From contig JAFLDV010000001.1 in assembly GCA_017302255.1 (NCBI GenBank), forward strand, positions 1 to 64,000: a stretch of 64,000 nucleotides of DNA. The letters run 5' to 3'. Source of the stretch: Gammaproteobacteria bacterium. GTDB lineage: Bacteria > Pseudomonadota > Gammaproteobacteria > Enterobacterales > Alteromonadaceae. The notes under the pieces were generated by a model that ran no database searches, was not told the origin of the DNA, and saw nothing but the letters and a program-made list of their open reading frames with translations. Each line of letters starts with the position of its first letter. Position 1 is the first letter of the stretch. The position numbers were made by a program, and so were the translations under genes. Shown here piece by piece: positions 41,989-56,236 of the stretch.

Positions 41989-42615
41989 TTATTTTTCGAT
42001 TTTGCCACTCCGTCCGAAAACCGGGATCGTCAGGTGCCAGCGGATTGCAGCCAAACGCAGTAGTAAACACGCCAACATTCCACTAATCATAGCGGTAGCG
42101 CTGCCAACTCCAGCTGCAAGCATGCTGGTATAAACTAAGCCACCGAAAATACAGGTTACAGCGTAGAGTTCGCCGCGAAACACTAGGGGTATTTCCCGAC
42201 ATAGCACATCTCTGATCATGCCGCCGCAAACGCCACTCATTGCTCCCATCATAATTGCCACAAATGCAGAGGTGCCATGATCGAGAGCTTTCTGTGCCCC
42301 CATAATTACGAAGAATGCCAGTCCAATAGCATCTGCAATTTGAAAGGCGTTATTTGGAATTGTTAAGCGTTTTCGCACGAGCAGAATCGTGGCACCAGCA
42401 GCGATAAAAATCGCATAAAAATAACTGTTATTGCTTAGCCAAATGACCGGCACATCCAATATGACATCGCGAATTGTGCCACCGCCAACTGCTGTGACCG
42501 TGGCCAAAACAATGACGCCAAAACCATCCATCTGTTTTCGCCAAGCAGCCAAAGTTCCAGACGCGGCGAAAACAGCAATTCCTAAAAGATCAAACCAGTG
42601 GAGAAATAGCTCCAT
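41989..42615 (-). CDS. Trimeric intracellular cation channel family protein (YicG-like)
   Basis: This roughly 208-residue protein has seven hydrophobic helices built as two repeats, each with a glycine-rich GGGTIRDVILD or GGMIRDVLCREIP motif. This is the bacterial TRIC (formerly UPF0126) family, homotrimeric monovalent-cation channels in the inner membrane. ATG 42615 is preferred over the TTG at 42627 because TTGGAG stands 7-8 nt ahead of it. It is a single gene converging on rplQ. Confidence 0.88.
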   Translation of the reverse strand: MELFLHWFDLLGIAVFAASGTLAAWRKQMDGFGVIVLATVTAVGGGTIRDVILDVPVIWLSNNSYFYAIFIAAGATILLVRKRLTIPNNAFQIADAIGLAFFVIMGAQKALDHGTSAFVAIMMGAMSGVCGGMIRDVLCREIPLVFRGELYAVTCIFGGLVYTSMLAAGVGSATAMISGMLACLLLRLAAIRWHLTIPVFGRSGKIEK

Positions 42616-42627
42616 TTCCGACTCCAA

Positions 42628-44752
<2,125 letters not shown>

Positions 44753-44770
44753 GTTTGTTTTAAGTTGAAG

Positions 44771-44799
44771 AAAACCACCGCAATTGCGGTGGTTTTTTT
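44771..44799 (+). terminator. Terminator after the M4 protease (shared with HD-GYP gene)
   Basis: AAAACCACCGCA pairs with TGCGGTGGTTTT around AT, with T on one side and A on the other. It lies between two convergent genes and could serve both. Confidence 0.9.
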
Positions 44800-44817
44800 A
44801 TGGCGAATAACTAGCAG

Positions 44818-45948
44818 TTATCTTGGATCGGGATAGTTTTCGACGATAGTTGCAGCGATATCAAGTTTTGCTGCCAGCGCATTGACACAGCTCTCGTCAA
44901 GTTTCCCGAGCTGAACCATTTTACGCAGCTCATCGATGGCATCAGCAACAGGCCATGGTTTTTTGTATGGACGTTGACTCGTTAAGGCATCGAAAATATC
45001 TGCGACAGTAACAATCCGCGCTTCGATAGGGATCTGCTCCCCTTGAAGTTGTCTTGGGTAACCGGAGCCATTCATAAATTCGTGATGGCAAGCGACTATG
45101 TTTTGCATGATTTTGGAATCTGGAAGGTGTTCAAGGCTAAAATCGCCAATCACTTTCAGCATGATTTGCTCGCCTTTGAGTACATGAGTTTCCATGATCT
45201 TCCGCTCTTCGGCATCGAGTGGACCGGGTTTTAACAAAATTTGATCTGGAATACCGATCTTGCCGATATCGTGCAGTGGCGCGAATAGATAAATGTGTTC
45301 GATAGTTTCGTCGGAAAGTCGGTATTCTTCGGCAATGCCAGTGGCGATTAACTTTGCGTATTTTGACATGCGTTCAAGATGGGCACCGGTCTCAAAGTCA
45401 CGCAAATTTGCAAAATCTCTGGCAACTTGGGCTGAAGCAAGCACACTGCGCACCGCAGCTAGCTCGTTCGACAAAGCCATATTGATGAGATTGCAGTACA
45501 GCAATAAATCCCGTTGGATCGTGTGAGTAAAATACGCGATTTCCATGGAATCAAAGAATATGAAACCGAGCAGTTGGCCATTGTCATACATTGGAACTGT
45601 AAATGAAGATTTGTAATTTTGTTGCAAAAGCCAGTCGGAATGTTGCGAAGAATGTGTAATAATATCGCCAATATTTTCAATGGCGCGACACTCACCGCTA
45701 TTTGCCAGATGTTTCAAGCTATAACTTTCCGATAGCTTCGCTTGGTATGCGTGTAAAGCAATACCTTGCCGAGTACTATTCACAAAGGTTTTTAGCAGAT
45801 CCTGTGATTTGTCATACAAGGTGCAGGCAATTCTAGATATATGCGGCATCGTTTCGAGGATGCGGTCGTGCAAAGCAGAAAGTCGTTCGTCGACACTGCC
45901 TTCGCCCTGAAAAAGGTTTAAAACTTGGGTGGGTGCTAAATGCGACAA
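44818..45948 (-). CDS. GAF/HD-GYP cyclic-di-GMP phosphodiesterase-like protein
   Basis: The 376-residue protein has an N-terminal GAF-like sensor domain (about 15-160) and an HD-GYP domain (about 175-370). The metal-site motifs H190, HDIGK (226-230), CHHE (287-290) and GSGYP (294-298) are all present, so hydrolysis of cyclic di-GMP is likely. No membrane segment is visible, so it should be cytoplasmic. It is divergent from the S41 peptidase gene and converges on the M4 protease gene, suggesting a possible link to secretion or surface life, which is inference only. Confidence 0.9.
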   Translation of the reverse strand: MSHLAPTQVLNLFQGEGSVDERLSALHDRILETMPHISRIACTLYDKSQDLLKTFVNSTRQGIALHAYQAKLSESYSLKHLANSGECRAIENIGDIITHSSQHSDWLLQQNYKSSFTVPMYDNGQLLGFIFFDSMEIAYFTHTIQRDLLLYCNLINMALSNELAAVRSVLASAQVARDFANLRDFETGAHLERMSKYAKLIATGIAEEYRLSDETIEHIYLFAPLHDIGKIGIPDQILLKPGPLDAEERKIMETHVLKGEQIMLKVIGDFSLEHLPDSKIMQNIVACHHEFMNGSGYPRQLQGEQIPIEARIVTVADIFDALTSQRPYKKPWPVADAIDELRKMVQLGKLDESCVNALAAKLDIAATIVENYPDPR

Positions 45949-46116
45949 GCGAGCTTTCCTTTATCCGACAAGTTTTCATCTTTGATACTAGGCTTTGGTA
46001 GTTGAAAATTCAACCGATGTTACAGTACATCTACTATTTTTATGGTTTTAGTTTAAGCTGTGAAATATTCAAGGCGATGCCTTTTTTGTTTCGAAGTACG
46101 GAAAATGGAGGACAAT

Positions 46117-47742
46117 ATGTCAGGGTTTAAAATTCGCGTTGGCGCATTGTTGCTTGCGATTATCGGCGTGCAAGGTTGCGGCGGTGGTGGCGGTGATTCT
46201 AGCGGCTCAACAAATGGTGGTTCCGGAGTAACTGCTCCAACTTGGACCGCAGGTCAGTTTAGTAATGAAGCGGACTTCAAAAATTTCTGCGCAGCACCAC
46301 GCACCGGCATAGACCCATTTACTAGTGCGGCTTATCCAGATAAAGCTGGTACTGCGATGCATGAGAAAATGTGGCTTCGCAGCTGGAACAACCGCACTTA
46401 CCTTTGGTACCGCGAAGTTGCTGATGTCGATCCACAAAGTTACAGCGTATTAGACTATTTTTCTGCGTTAAAAACTAATGCAGTAACAGATTCTGGTGCG
46501 AAAAAGGATAACTTTCACTTCTACCAAGATACTGCTAGCTATAAACAACAGACTCAGTCTGGTGTTAGTTATGATTACGGCATCAATTGGAAAGTAGGAA
46601 GTTCACGCCCTCCACGCGAATTCGAAGTTGCTTACTTGGATCCAGTGTCACCTGCAGTTACCGCAGGTGTATTACGCGGTTATCGGTTGTTGCAAGTCGA
46701 TGGTGTTGACTTTGTAAATGACAATACCTCAGCCGGAGTTGCGGTATTAAATGCGGCGTTATTTCCATCTGTGAATGGCCAAACCCATACTTTTAAATTC
46801 CGCGATACTGCTGGCGTTGAAAAGACCATTAGCATGACGTCAGCCAGTGTTACTACTGTGCCAGTCATGAACGTGCAAGTGTTAAATTCTGGCAGCAAAA
46901 AAGTCGGTTATCTGCAGTTCAACACTCATATCGCCAATGCTCAGCCGCAACTGATTAATGCAGTGCAGCAGTTTAAAGATAATGCAGTCAATGAATTGGT
47001 TGTTGATTTACGCTATAACGGCGGTGGTTTGCTAGCGCTTGCTTCGCAGTTTGCGTACATGGTTTCTGGTCCAAACATTATTCAAAATCGTTATTTTGAA
47101 AAAATGATGTTTAACGATAAATACCCAACCACAGATCCAGTTACAGGCAGTAGTCTGTCACCGACGGCATTTTACAGCCGAGGTATAGATTACAGTGCTG
47201 GTGTCTTTACTAACCAAGACTTACCAAGCTTGAATTTGTCACGGGTTATTGTGTTGACCACTGATGACACGTGTTCGGCAAGCGAGGCCTTTATTAACGG
47301 TCTGCGCGGTGTTGATATGGAAATCATTCAGATTGGCGGTAAAACTTGTGGTAAACCTTATGGCTTTTATCCAACAGATAACTGCGGAAATACTTATTTC
47401 ACCATTCAATTTAAAGGTGTTAATGCCAAGGGCTTTGGCGACTATGCTGATGGTTTAGTGCCTAAATCCACTCCAGTGTTTGCTGCTGATGTGAAAGGTT
47501 GTGTAGTGAGTGACGATTTAACCAAACCTTTGGGTAACGCCGAAGAGGGGATGTTAAAAACAGCATTGTATTATGCAAACAACAACAGCTGTCCGGTTGC
47601 GTTACAAAGCGACAGTGAGGTTGTTAGCGAAAAAGTCACGACCAACGCAGTTCAACTCGAAAACGGTCTTGCGGTCGAAGATCCGCGTGAGCGGGAAAAG
47701 CTGTTAGACAATAAGATTTACCAACCAATCAAGTCTGAATAA
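46117..47742 (+). CDS. S41-family peptidase lipoprotein
   Basis: This 541-residue protein begins with a lipoprotein signal (MSGFKIRVGALLLAIIGVQGC, with Cys21 as the lipid site) and a Gly/Ser-rich linker, so it is probably anchored in the envelope. A PDZ-like region (about 165-225) precedes the S41 catalytic domain (about 255-480). VVDLRYNGGG, CSASEAF with S389 and GKTCGKP with K413 form the Ser-Lys dyad of C-terminal processing peptidases. ATG 46117 is preferred over 46060 and 46105 because GGAGG sits just ahead. A large hairpin follows the stop. Confidence 0.9.
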   Translation: MSGFKIRVGALLLAIIGVQGCGGGGGDSSGSTNGGSGVTAPTWTAGQFSNEADFKNFCAAPRTGIDPFTSAAYPDKAGTAMHEKMWLRSWNNRTYLWYREVADVDPQSYSVLDYFSALKTNAVTDSGAKKDNFHFYQDTASYKQQTQSGVSYDYGINWKVGSSRPPREFEVAYLDPVSPAVTAGVLRGYRLLQVDGVDFVNDNTSAGVAVLNAALFPSVNGQTHTFKFRDTAGVEKTISMTSASVTTVPVMNVQVLNSGSKKVGYLQFNTHIANAQPQLINAVQQFKDNAVNELVVDLRYNGGGLLALASQFAYMVSGPNIIQNRYFEKMMFNDKYPTTDPVTGSSLSPTAFYSRGIDYSAGVFTNQDLPSLNLSRVIVLTTDDTCSASEAFINGLRGVDMEIIQIGGKTCGKPYGFYPTDNCGNTYFTIQFKGVNAKGFGDYADGLVPKSTPVFAADVKGCVVSDDLTKPLGNAEEGMLKTALYYANNNSCPVALQSDSEVVSEKVTTNAVQLENGLAVEDPREREKLLDNKIYQPIKSE

Positions 47743-47757
47743 CGTTCTGCGCGATAT

Positions 47758-47797
47758 AGCATCACAGCAACTGGCGTTTAGCCATTGCTGTGATGCT
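47758..47797. terminator. Long hairpin between convergent genes
   Basis: AGCATCACAGCAA (47758-47770) pairs with TTGCTGTGATGCT (47785-47797), with an inner TGGC/GCCA stem. A clear T-run is missing, so it is a probable weak terminator or 3' mRNA stabiliser for both flanking genes. Confidence 0.6.
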
Positions 47798-47812
47798 GTT
47801 AATCAGAGATGC

Positions 47813-48322
47813 TTATTGTGGTGGCCGAACTATGATCACTGGATCGCGATAATACTCGCCGACATTGATGGTATAGCCAAACGAACAAATCTTTTCTTTC
47901 TTACCGCAGAGCTCAAATAGCTTAGACGCTTTGAGCTTGCAGCTGTATGCCCCGCCTGTTTGCATCTGACAATCCAGAGCTTTTGATTGAGTGAAGACGG
48001 TTTGAGCTTTGACTGTTTTAAAGACAATTCCACAGTCTCGTTTGCGCTCACAGTCTCGGCTGAACCTACCAAAGCGCCATTCAATGGTTTGATCAACCGT
48101 GACTTCCTGTACCTGTTGCGACGGGTCATATAAATCCGGCCATTTTGGCGCGGCACTTGGGATAATCTCAATTTCCACCTGTTTACCCTTTGCCGGCGGA
48201 TTAATAATATCTTTCGAATAATATTCGGGCTCGCAGTTAAAAGACGTTTGGACTTTTGAGCTACAACTGATCGCGAGTAAACAACTCATCAACAGTACAC
48301 TGCGTTTGAAATTTATCTGCAT
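47813..48322 (-). CDS. Putative lipoprotein of unknown function
   Basis: The 169-residue product has a basic start, a hydrophobic stretch and a lipobox (LLAISC, Cys20), so it is a predicted lipoprotein. The mature part is rich in paired cysteines (for example CERKRDC, LDCQMQTGGAYSC, CGKKEKIC) that suggest disulfides in the periplasm. I do not recognise the family. It is followed 49 nt upstream on the same strand by the TPR/cyclase genes, so it may be the last gene of their transcript. Confidence 0.75.
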   Translation of the reverse strand: MQINFKRSVLLMSCLLAISCSSKVQTSFNCEPEYYSKDIINPPAKGKQVEIEIIPSAAPKWPDLYDPSQQVQEVTVDQTIEWRFGRFSRDCERKRDCGIVFKTVKAQTVFTQSKALDCQMQTGGAYSCKLKASKLFELCGKKEKICSFGYTINVGEYYRDPVIIVRPPQ

Positions 48323-48371
48323 TGTTTCGGTCTCTCTGGAGGTTGCGACACGACAACTTAGCTGAGTCTTA

Positions 48372-49646
48372 TTATTGTGTTTTTTGTTGTGTAATCATCC
48401 GAATATACGTTTGATCCGTCGCCAAGGCTGTGAGTTCAGGATCAAGCGACATCAACTTCACCGGATAGCCTAATTGTAGCGCGAGTTGAAGATGCGACAA
48501 GGCTTGCGGTTTTTGTTGTTGTTTGATGGCAATAATGCCTGCCCAATACTGGATCTCAGGATTATTGCTATCACGGCTTAACGCGCGTTCTAATTGCGGA
48601 TTCGCAAAGGTAAAGTCCCCTAGTTGGGCCGCATAGTAGCTTTGCAGCGCTTGCTCACGCGCACTTAAAGTCGCCTTAGTTTTAAGTAAATCAAAAGCCA
48701 ATTGATAATGCTTATTCGCTGCCGCTAAATCGCCCAAATGTCGATAACAATCGCCAAGGTTGCCATTCAGCTCATATTTGTTTGGCGATAATTCACTGGC
48801 TTTAAGATAGAGCGTGAGCGCTTCTTGCAATCGCCCGAGAAAGTAATACAAAGAGGCAAGATTAGACAGAGTAATGGCATCTTCGTTTAACAACAGGGAC
48901 TTAGCAAAGCTGTCGGCGGCTAACTGTAGTTCACCCACCATGTAATATGCTGCGCCTAGATCATTTAACGCACCGCTGCTCTTTGGCGTTAATTCGACAA
49001 TCTTTTTATAGTTGGCAATCGACTCTTGGAATTGACCTCGCTCGAGTTGGAATACCGCCATTGAATGAAGTGGTCGCCAGTAGCCGGGTTGTAAATTGAT
49101 AGCTTGTTGTAACAAGCGTTGCGCTTCTAAAACTTGGCCGTCAGCAGATAATAGGCGGGCGAGTCCAGAGTACGCTTGCGACAGTTTCGGATCGCGAGCG
49201 ATAGAGTTTTCGTAAGCTTGACGAGCATTGCTACTCTCACCAATGCTTTCAAGGTAACGACCGAAAGTGAACCAATCTTTGCTATTGGCCGATTTGGACG
49301 CAAGTTTTGGGCAGACTTTACCTGCTGATTTAAGTAACTGCCGATCATTATTCATCTGATACAAAGATATCATGGCATCGCAGCGGTTCTGGGTTGCCGG
49401 TAAATAACTGTCATCTTTTAGCGGAAGTTGCTCGAGTTGCTTTAACACTCGCTTTAAATCAGTTTCATCTGTCGCTTGGTGTAAATCATTTGCCACTTTG
49501 AGCCATTGATTATATTGCTCGTCAGGGATTGGCTTGGGCCAGTTTGCTGGCAATGGTTTGAGCTGGTATGCCGAACTTAACCAATCGGTGAATTGCTGAC
49601 TGAGATAACGAACCAAAGACTGGGTTTCTCTGGCTGAAATTGCCAA
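48372..49646 (-). CDS. TPR-repeat protein, probably the C-terminal part of a split cyclase protein
   Basis: The 424-codon frame encodes about eight tetratricopeptide repeats (clear units such as SGALNDLGAAYYMVGELQLAADSF and ITLSNLASLYYFLGRLQEAL). It overlaps the preceding cyclase frame by 70 nt in another phase. An in-frame TGA lies 15 nt ahead of the TTG at 49646, and no Shine-Dalgarno sequence is seen. The two frames join smoothly (QPEKPSL to VRYLSQQFTDWL) if one base is added in the CTTTGG run near 49610-49620. It is therefore most likely the periplasmic C-terminal part of a cyclase-TPR protein, disrupted by a frameshift. Confidence 0.75.
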   Translation of the reverse strand: MAISARETQSLVRYLSQQFTDWLSSAYQLKPLPANWPKPIPDEQYNQWLKVANDLHQATDETDLKRVLKQLEQLPLKDDSYLPATQNRCDAMISLYQMNNDRQLLKSAGKVCPKLASKSANSKDWFTFGRYLESIGESSNARQAYENSIARDPKLSQAYSGLARLLSADGQVLEAQRLLQQAINLQPGYWRPLHSMAVFQLERGQFQESIANYKKIVELTPKSSGALNDLGAAYYMVGELQLAADSFAKSLLLNEDAITLSNLASLYYFLGRLQEALTLYLKASELSPNKYELNGNLGDCYRHLGDLAAANKHYQLAFDLLKTKATLSAREQALQSYYAAQLGDFTFANPQLERALSRDSNNPEIQYWAGIIAIKQQQKPQALSHLQLALQLGYPVKLMSLDPELTALATDQTYIRMITQQKTQ

Positions 49647-50620
49647 GCTTTTTGCAATTGTTCACCAGTAAATTTGTTACTCAGTAAAAGTTGCAGTTGT
49701 TGTTCTGAATCGTTGGGGGTGAGTGAAATTTCAAGTAGCCATCGCGTTTGGCTGGCGGTGAATTCGTCACTTTCATAAAAGCCAGGCAGACGCTGTATGG
49801 CGTCTAACAGATTCGAGCGAATGCCAAATTGGATTTCCGGGGACAGCGATCGCTGAGCCTCCTCGCTAAATGTCAGTTGAATAAACTCACTGAGCGGTTT
49901 GTTATCTTGTGCTTGGATCACAATAGGTCGCTGCCAATACCAATAACTACCACCGGCGATACAGAGCGCGAGCGCGATACTTGCGGCGATGGCTAGCGGC
50001 TGCCAGCGTCTAGATTCGGTGTTTTCAAAATAGGCGAGCGGTGTGCCAAAAGGCAGCTGGTTATCAGCCGTTGCGCAAGTTTGCACCTGATACAAATGCA
50101 CCTGATGAGCAAAGCCATCGAGCTCAAAACCGCCTGCATTACTGACCAGTACTTCAGTTTTATTCATTGCCAAATACACGGCTTCGGATAAATAAATCTG
50201 ACCCGGTGGCGTTATAGACTCAATGCGGGCTGTTAGGTTTACCGGCTCGCCGAAGATATCCTGACGAGCGATCCGGACTTCCCCCAAATGCGCAGCAACG
50301 CGAATGGTAATGGGCTGTTCGCTGGTTCTATTATGAAAAGCCATACAGTCCTGCATCACCTTTGCACACAACATGGCGTCAGTGGGGGAGCGGAAGGTTA
50401 ATAAGAATGCGTCACCAATGGTTTTAATGATTTTGCCATGATACTGGCGGATCACCGGTCGCAAGCCTTTGTCAAAGCGCTCTATCAAAAAGGCGTTTTC
50501 TCGCCGCGACTGCCTGTTTGTTGTGGCAGTGTATCCAGCGATATCGACAAATAAAATGGTGAGATTTTCGGTACGCAACAGAGATCCCTGAGTTAATGCA
50601 GTTTCCGATTGCGGAAACAA
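49577..50620 (-). CDS. Class III adenylate/guanylate cyclase domain protein (N-terminal part)
   Basis: The 347-residue frame has a class III cyclase domain (about 18-180) with metal-binding D26 (FVDIAGYT) and D70 (KTIGDAF) and GEPVNLTARIES. A single membrane helix (about 211-229) and a periplasmic segment that stops abruptly follow. The frame opens with TTG; a second TTG at 50578, 6 nt behind AGGGA, may be the true start. Family members usually continue into TPR repeats, which here lie in the next frame. The cyclase half alone could still be active in the cytoplasm. Confidence 0.8.
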   Translation of the reverse strand: MFPQSETALTQGSLLRTENLTILFVDIAGYTATTNRQSRRENAFLIERFDKGLRPVIRQYHGKIIKTIGDAFLLTFRSPTDAMLCAKVMQDCMAFHNRTSEQPITIRVAAHLGEVRIARQDIFGEPVNLTARIESITPPGQIYLSEAVYLAMNKTEVLVSNAGGFELDGFAHQVHLYQVQTCATADNQLPFGTPLAYFENTESRRWQPLAIAASIALALCIAGGSYWYWQRPIVIQAQDNKPLSEFIQLTFSEEAQRSLSPEIQFGIRSNLLDAIQRLPGFYESDEFTASQTRWLLEISLTPNDSEQQLQLLLSNKFTGEQLQKAWQFQPEKPSLWFVISVSNSPIG

Positions 50621-50700
50621 CCATTCTTAAATGGTATCAACAGCATAGGTTGGAACTTTAGGATTTGCCAAATTCTCTGATGAAGTAGTCAGTGGTTGTG

Positions 50701-50732
50701 AAAAATGGCGGATCTAGTGCAAGATCCGCCAT
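50701..50732 (-). terminator. Terminator of the leu operon
   Basis: On the minus strand, ATGGCGGATC (50732-50723) pairs with GATCCGCCAT (50714-50705), followed by TTTTT. It lies 18 nt beyond the leuD stop. Confidence 0.88.
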
Positions 50733-50749
50733 CGAATTGCGGTGTGGAT

Positions 50750-51352
50750 TTAGCCCAGCCAAGGCAGTTGTTGACGGCGATTTTGCTCAAATTCGGCGAT
50801 TTGTGGATTCAGCGTTTCGCTGGCACCGATAAAATCTAAACCCGATAACAAACGTTGTTTAACGTCGGGATCAATCGAAAATCCGACTGCGCCATTGTTG
50901 CCCAGTAAGATTTCTTGGTTAGCAAGATCGATCTGCCACTGCTGCGGCCCCTGTTTACTGCGATTAAACAGCATTTCGATATTGGCACCACTCAGGCTAA
51001 TCAGCAACATGCCGTTGTTCACGCTGTTATTAAAGAAAATATCGGCGAAGCTTTCGGCGATGATGACACCAAAGCCATATTGTTGAATGGCCCAAGGTGC
51101 ATGTTCACGGCTAGAACCACAGCCGAAATTAGCTCGGGTCAGCAAAATCGATGCGCCGTTATATTGCGGGAAATTCAACACAAAATCAGGATTTGCTGAA
51201 CCGTCCGCTTGGTAACGCCAGTCATAGAATAAAGCTTCGGCAAAGCCATCTCTGCTTACTGAAGTTAAAAACTGTTTTGGAATAATTTGGTCGGTATCGA
51301 CGTTGTTTTTATCCAGCGGGCACACTAAGCCGCTTGCAAAAATTTGGCTCAT
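50750..51352 (-). CDS. leuD: 3-isopropylmalate dehydratase small subunit
   Basis: LeuD, with LeuC, isomerises 2-isopropylmalate to 3-isopropylmalate. The 200-residue protein has [13 protein letters not shown] (about 17-29) and the signature [15 protein letters not shown] (about 74-88). Its start overlaps the leuC stop by 4 nt. Last gene of leuABCD. Confidence 0.97.
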   Translation of the reverse strand: MSQIFASGLVCPLDKNNVDTDQIIPKQFLTSVSRDGFAEALFYDWRYQADGSANPDFVLNFPQYNGASILLTRANFGCGSSREHAPWAIQQYGFGVIIAESFADIFFNNSVNNGMLLISLSGANIEMLFNRSKQGPQQWQIDLANQEILLGNNGAVGFSIDPDVKQRLLSGLDFIGASETLNPQIAEFEQNRRQQLPWLG

Positions 51353-52761
51353 GCTGAAGCTCCTTGCATATTCGACAGATCGACAAACTTACCGGCAATA
51401 GCGGCCGCTGCTGCCATCGCTGGGCTGACTAAATGGGTGCGACTGCCACGACCTTGCCGACCTTCAAAGTTGCGGTTCGAGGTTGAGGCACAACGCTCGC
51501 CAGCGCCAACTTGGTCATCATTCATGCCTAAGCACATCGAACAACCCGGTTCCCGCCACTCAAAACCAGCGGCTTTAAACACCTCAGCAAGACCTTCGGC
51601 TTCAGCTTGGCGTTTCACCATGCCAGAGCCTGGTACCACCAATGCTCTAACGCCAGCAGCGACTTTTTGGCTGCCAACGACAGCGGCAGCTGCGCGTAAA
51701 TCTTCGATACGGCTATTAGTGCAAGAGCCGATAAATACCACATCGACTTTGGTGTCAGTGAGTTTTTGGCCTGCTGATAACCCCATGTATGCCAGCGCAC
51801 GTCGCGCCGCATCAGCTTTGATAAGGTCAGTAAAATCATCTGGCGATGGAATAGGTTGGTCAATCGCAATCACTTGCTCTGGGTTAGTACCCCAGCTGAT
51901 TTGTGGTTTGATGCGACTTCCGTCAATTAGTACCACTTTGTCAAACACGGCATCAGTATCTGAATACAAGCCTTGCCAGTAAGTAACTGCGGCATCCCAA
52001 TGCTCGCTACTTGGTGCATAGGTTTTGCCTTGCAAATAGGCAAATGTGGTTGCATCCGGAGCTATTAAGCCGGCTTTTGCGCCCATTTCGATGCTCATGT
52101 TACATAAGGTCATGCGACCTTCCATCGACATTGCGCGAATAGCATCACCACAAAACTCGGCAACAAAACCATTACCGCCGGCAGTGCCTAATTGGCCGAT
52201 CACCGCCAAAATCACATCTTTTGGCGTAACACCGTTAGCCAGCTTACCGTCAATTTGGATTTTCAGAGTTTTAGCCAGTTGCTGCGGCAATGTCTGCGTT
52301 GCTAACACATGTTCGACTTCTGAAGTGCCGATACCAAAGGCAATAGCACCAAAAGCGCCATGCGTTGAAGTATGCGAGTCACCACAGACAATAATCATTC
52401 CCGGCTGTGTCAGGCCAAGTTCTGGTCCAATAACGTGGACTATGCCTTGGTCTGGGTGATGCAGATCCAGCAGTTTGATCCCATGTTCGGCACAGTTCGC
52501 CGCCAAAGCTTCCAACTGCTTGCGAGAAGTTTCGCCAGCTGCTTCGTAACTGCGAATTTGCGTTGAAGTGTTATGGTCCATGGTGGCAAAAGTCAGGTCG
52601 GCGCGACGCACTGGGCGGCCTGCTTGCTTTAACCCAGCAAAAGCTTGCGGGCTGGTTACTTCGTGAATTAAGTGTCTATCAACGAACAATAAATCGGTGC
52701 TGCCATTTAAGGAACCAACGACATGACTCTGATAAATTTTCTGGTATAAGGTTTTTGCCAT
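51349..52761 (-). CDS. leuC: 3-isopropylmalate dehydratase large subunit
   Basis: This aconitase-family subunit carries the [4Fe-4S] cluster. The 470-residue protein has [30 protein letters not shown] (first cluster Cys) and [11 protein letters not shown] (the other two). I start it at ATG 52761 (MAKTLYQK) because that matches the family N-terminus and GGCGGA lies 7 nt ahead; the ATG at 52776 would add five residues. Confidence 0.97.
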   Translation of the reverse strand: MAKTLYQKIYQSHVVGSLNGSTDLLFVDRHLIHEVTSPQAFAGLKQAGRPVRRADLTFATMDHNTSTQIRSYEAAGETSRKQLEALAANCAEHGIKLLDLHHPDQGIVHVIGPELGLTQPGMIIVCGDSHTSTHGAFGAIAFGIGTSEVEHVLATQTLPQQLAKTLKIQIDGKLANGVTPKDVILAVIGQLGTAGGNGFVAEFCGDAIRAMSMEGRMTLCNMSIEMGAKAGLIAPDATTFAYLQGKTYAPSSEHWDAAVTYWQGLYSDTDAVFDKVVLIDGSRIKPQISWGTNPEQVIAIDQPIPSPDDFTDLIKADAARRALAYMGLSAGQKLTDTKVDVVFIGSCTNSRIEDLRAAAAVVGSQKVAAGVRALVVPGSGMVKRQAEAEGLAEVFKAAGFEWREPGCSMCLGMNDDQVGAGERCASTSNRNFEGRQGRGSRTHLVSPAMAAAAAIAGKFVDLSNMQGASA

Positions 52762-52786
52762 GATGATTTCCGCCATGTTCGTTTGG

Positions 52787-55427
<2,641 letters not shown>

Positions 55428-55483
55428 GTTGTCCTGTTCCTCTTTGCTGCAATTCTTGTTCAACCGTCAGACCTTGAGGTAAC

Positions 55484-55512
55484 AAAAAACCCCGGCCTGT
55501 GGCACGGGGTTT
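55484..55512 (-). terminator. leu operon attenuator terminator
   Basis: On the minus strand, AACCCCG (55511-55505) and CGGGGTT (55494-55488), with an inner GCC/GGC stem, are followed by TTTTTTG. It lies between the leader peptide and leuA, the standard attenuation layout. Confidence 0.88.
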
Positions 55513-55535
55513 CTGTTGGATCCGGTAACGTCTTA

Positions 55536-55619
55536 TTACCAAAGCACAGCACCCCGTGGCCTGAGTAGGAGCACGAGGAGGTTGAGAATTGTGCGGTTGA
55601 TATGACGTTGCATATTCAT
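55536..55619 (-). CDS. leuL: leu operon leader peptide
   Basis: The minus-strand reading is a 27-residue peptide, MNMQRHINRTILNLLVLLLR then PRGAVLW, with seven leucines, five of them in LNLLVLLL. Ribosome stalling at these codons when leucyl-tRNA is scarce would favour the antiterminator and let transcription reach leuA. It is 24 nt upstream of the terminator stem and 109 nt from leuA. The Shine-Dalgarno sequence is weak; the second ATG (55613) may be used. Confidence 0.85.
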   Translation of the reverse strand: MNMQRHINRTILNLLVLLLRPRGAVLW

Positions 55620-55663
55620 GGTTCGTTTTACAAACTCTGTTATTTATCTAAGTATTTGTTCGC

Positions 55664-55691
55664 GCCTAACTGCAATTCAGTTGCATTAGGC
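55664..55691. promoter_or_regulatory. Inverted repeat in the leu promoter region
   Basis: GCCTAA-C-TGCAA pairs with TTGCA-TTAGGC with a single bulge around a 5-nt centre. It lies 45-70 bp upstream of the leader-peptide start, where an operator or the promoter itself would be expected. I could not assign a regulator. Confidence 0.45.
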
Positions 55692-55960
55692 CTTCGTTTT
55701 GGTCGGCATTTTCTATTGTCGCGGTGCACCGGTCTTGCCGATATTTTCACCACCAAACGCTGACCTTTCTAGTAATATCACTTTGTATTTGGAAATGCAA
55801 CAGTATAGATGGCTAAAACTTTTATTCAGTGAACAAGCTATAAACTGAGTTTACTGACCCCAAAACATATTCGGCGCAGCAAAATATCGTTGATTATCTG
55901 TACGATAGAGTCGCATTTGGTTGAAATATGAACACTTGCACACTTAATTCGACAAAACAC

Positions 55961-55990
55961 ATGACAAATTCACTGCAATCAGCTTAAAAT
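55961..55990 (+). promoter_or_regulatory. tRNA-Leu promoter
   Basis: ATGACA (55961-55966), an 18-bp spacer and TAAAAT (55985-55990), followed by a GCTCGCCG discriminator typical of stable RNA genes. Confidence 0.6.
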
Positions 55991-56029
55991 GCTCGCCGTT
56001 CTGCTTAGTGCTCCTGCACACACAACTCT

Positions 56030-56115
56030 GCCCGGGTGGTGAAATCGGTAGACACAAGGGATTTAAAATCCCTCGACCACAAGTCGTGCCGGTTCGAGTC
56101 CGGCCCCGGGCACCA
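56030..56115 (+). tRNA. leuZ: tRNA-Leu(UAA)
   Basis: This 86-nt class II tRNA has acceptor GCCCGGG pairing with CCCGGGC, anticodon loop TTTAAAA giving TAA, a long variable arm and encoded CCA. It is placed just upstream of the divergent leu operon control region. Confidence 0.95.
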
Positions 56116-56236
56116 TTTCAAAGCAAGTTTCCCGAACTTTATTCTCAGTAAGCATCAAATCTAAATTAGCTATTGATCGCGGATAACGCGCCTGACTGCT
56201 ATAACTAAAACCAGTTATTTGCAGTGAGAATTCGAT

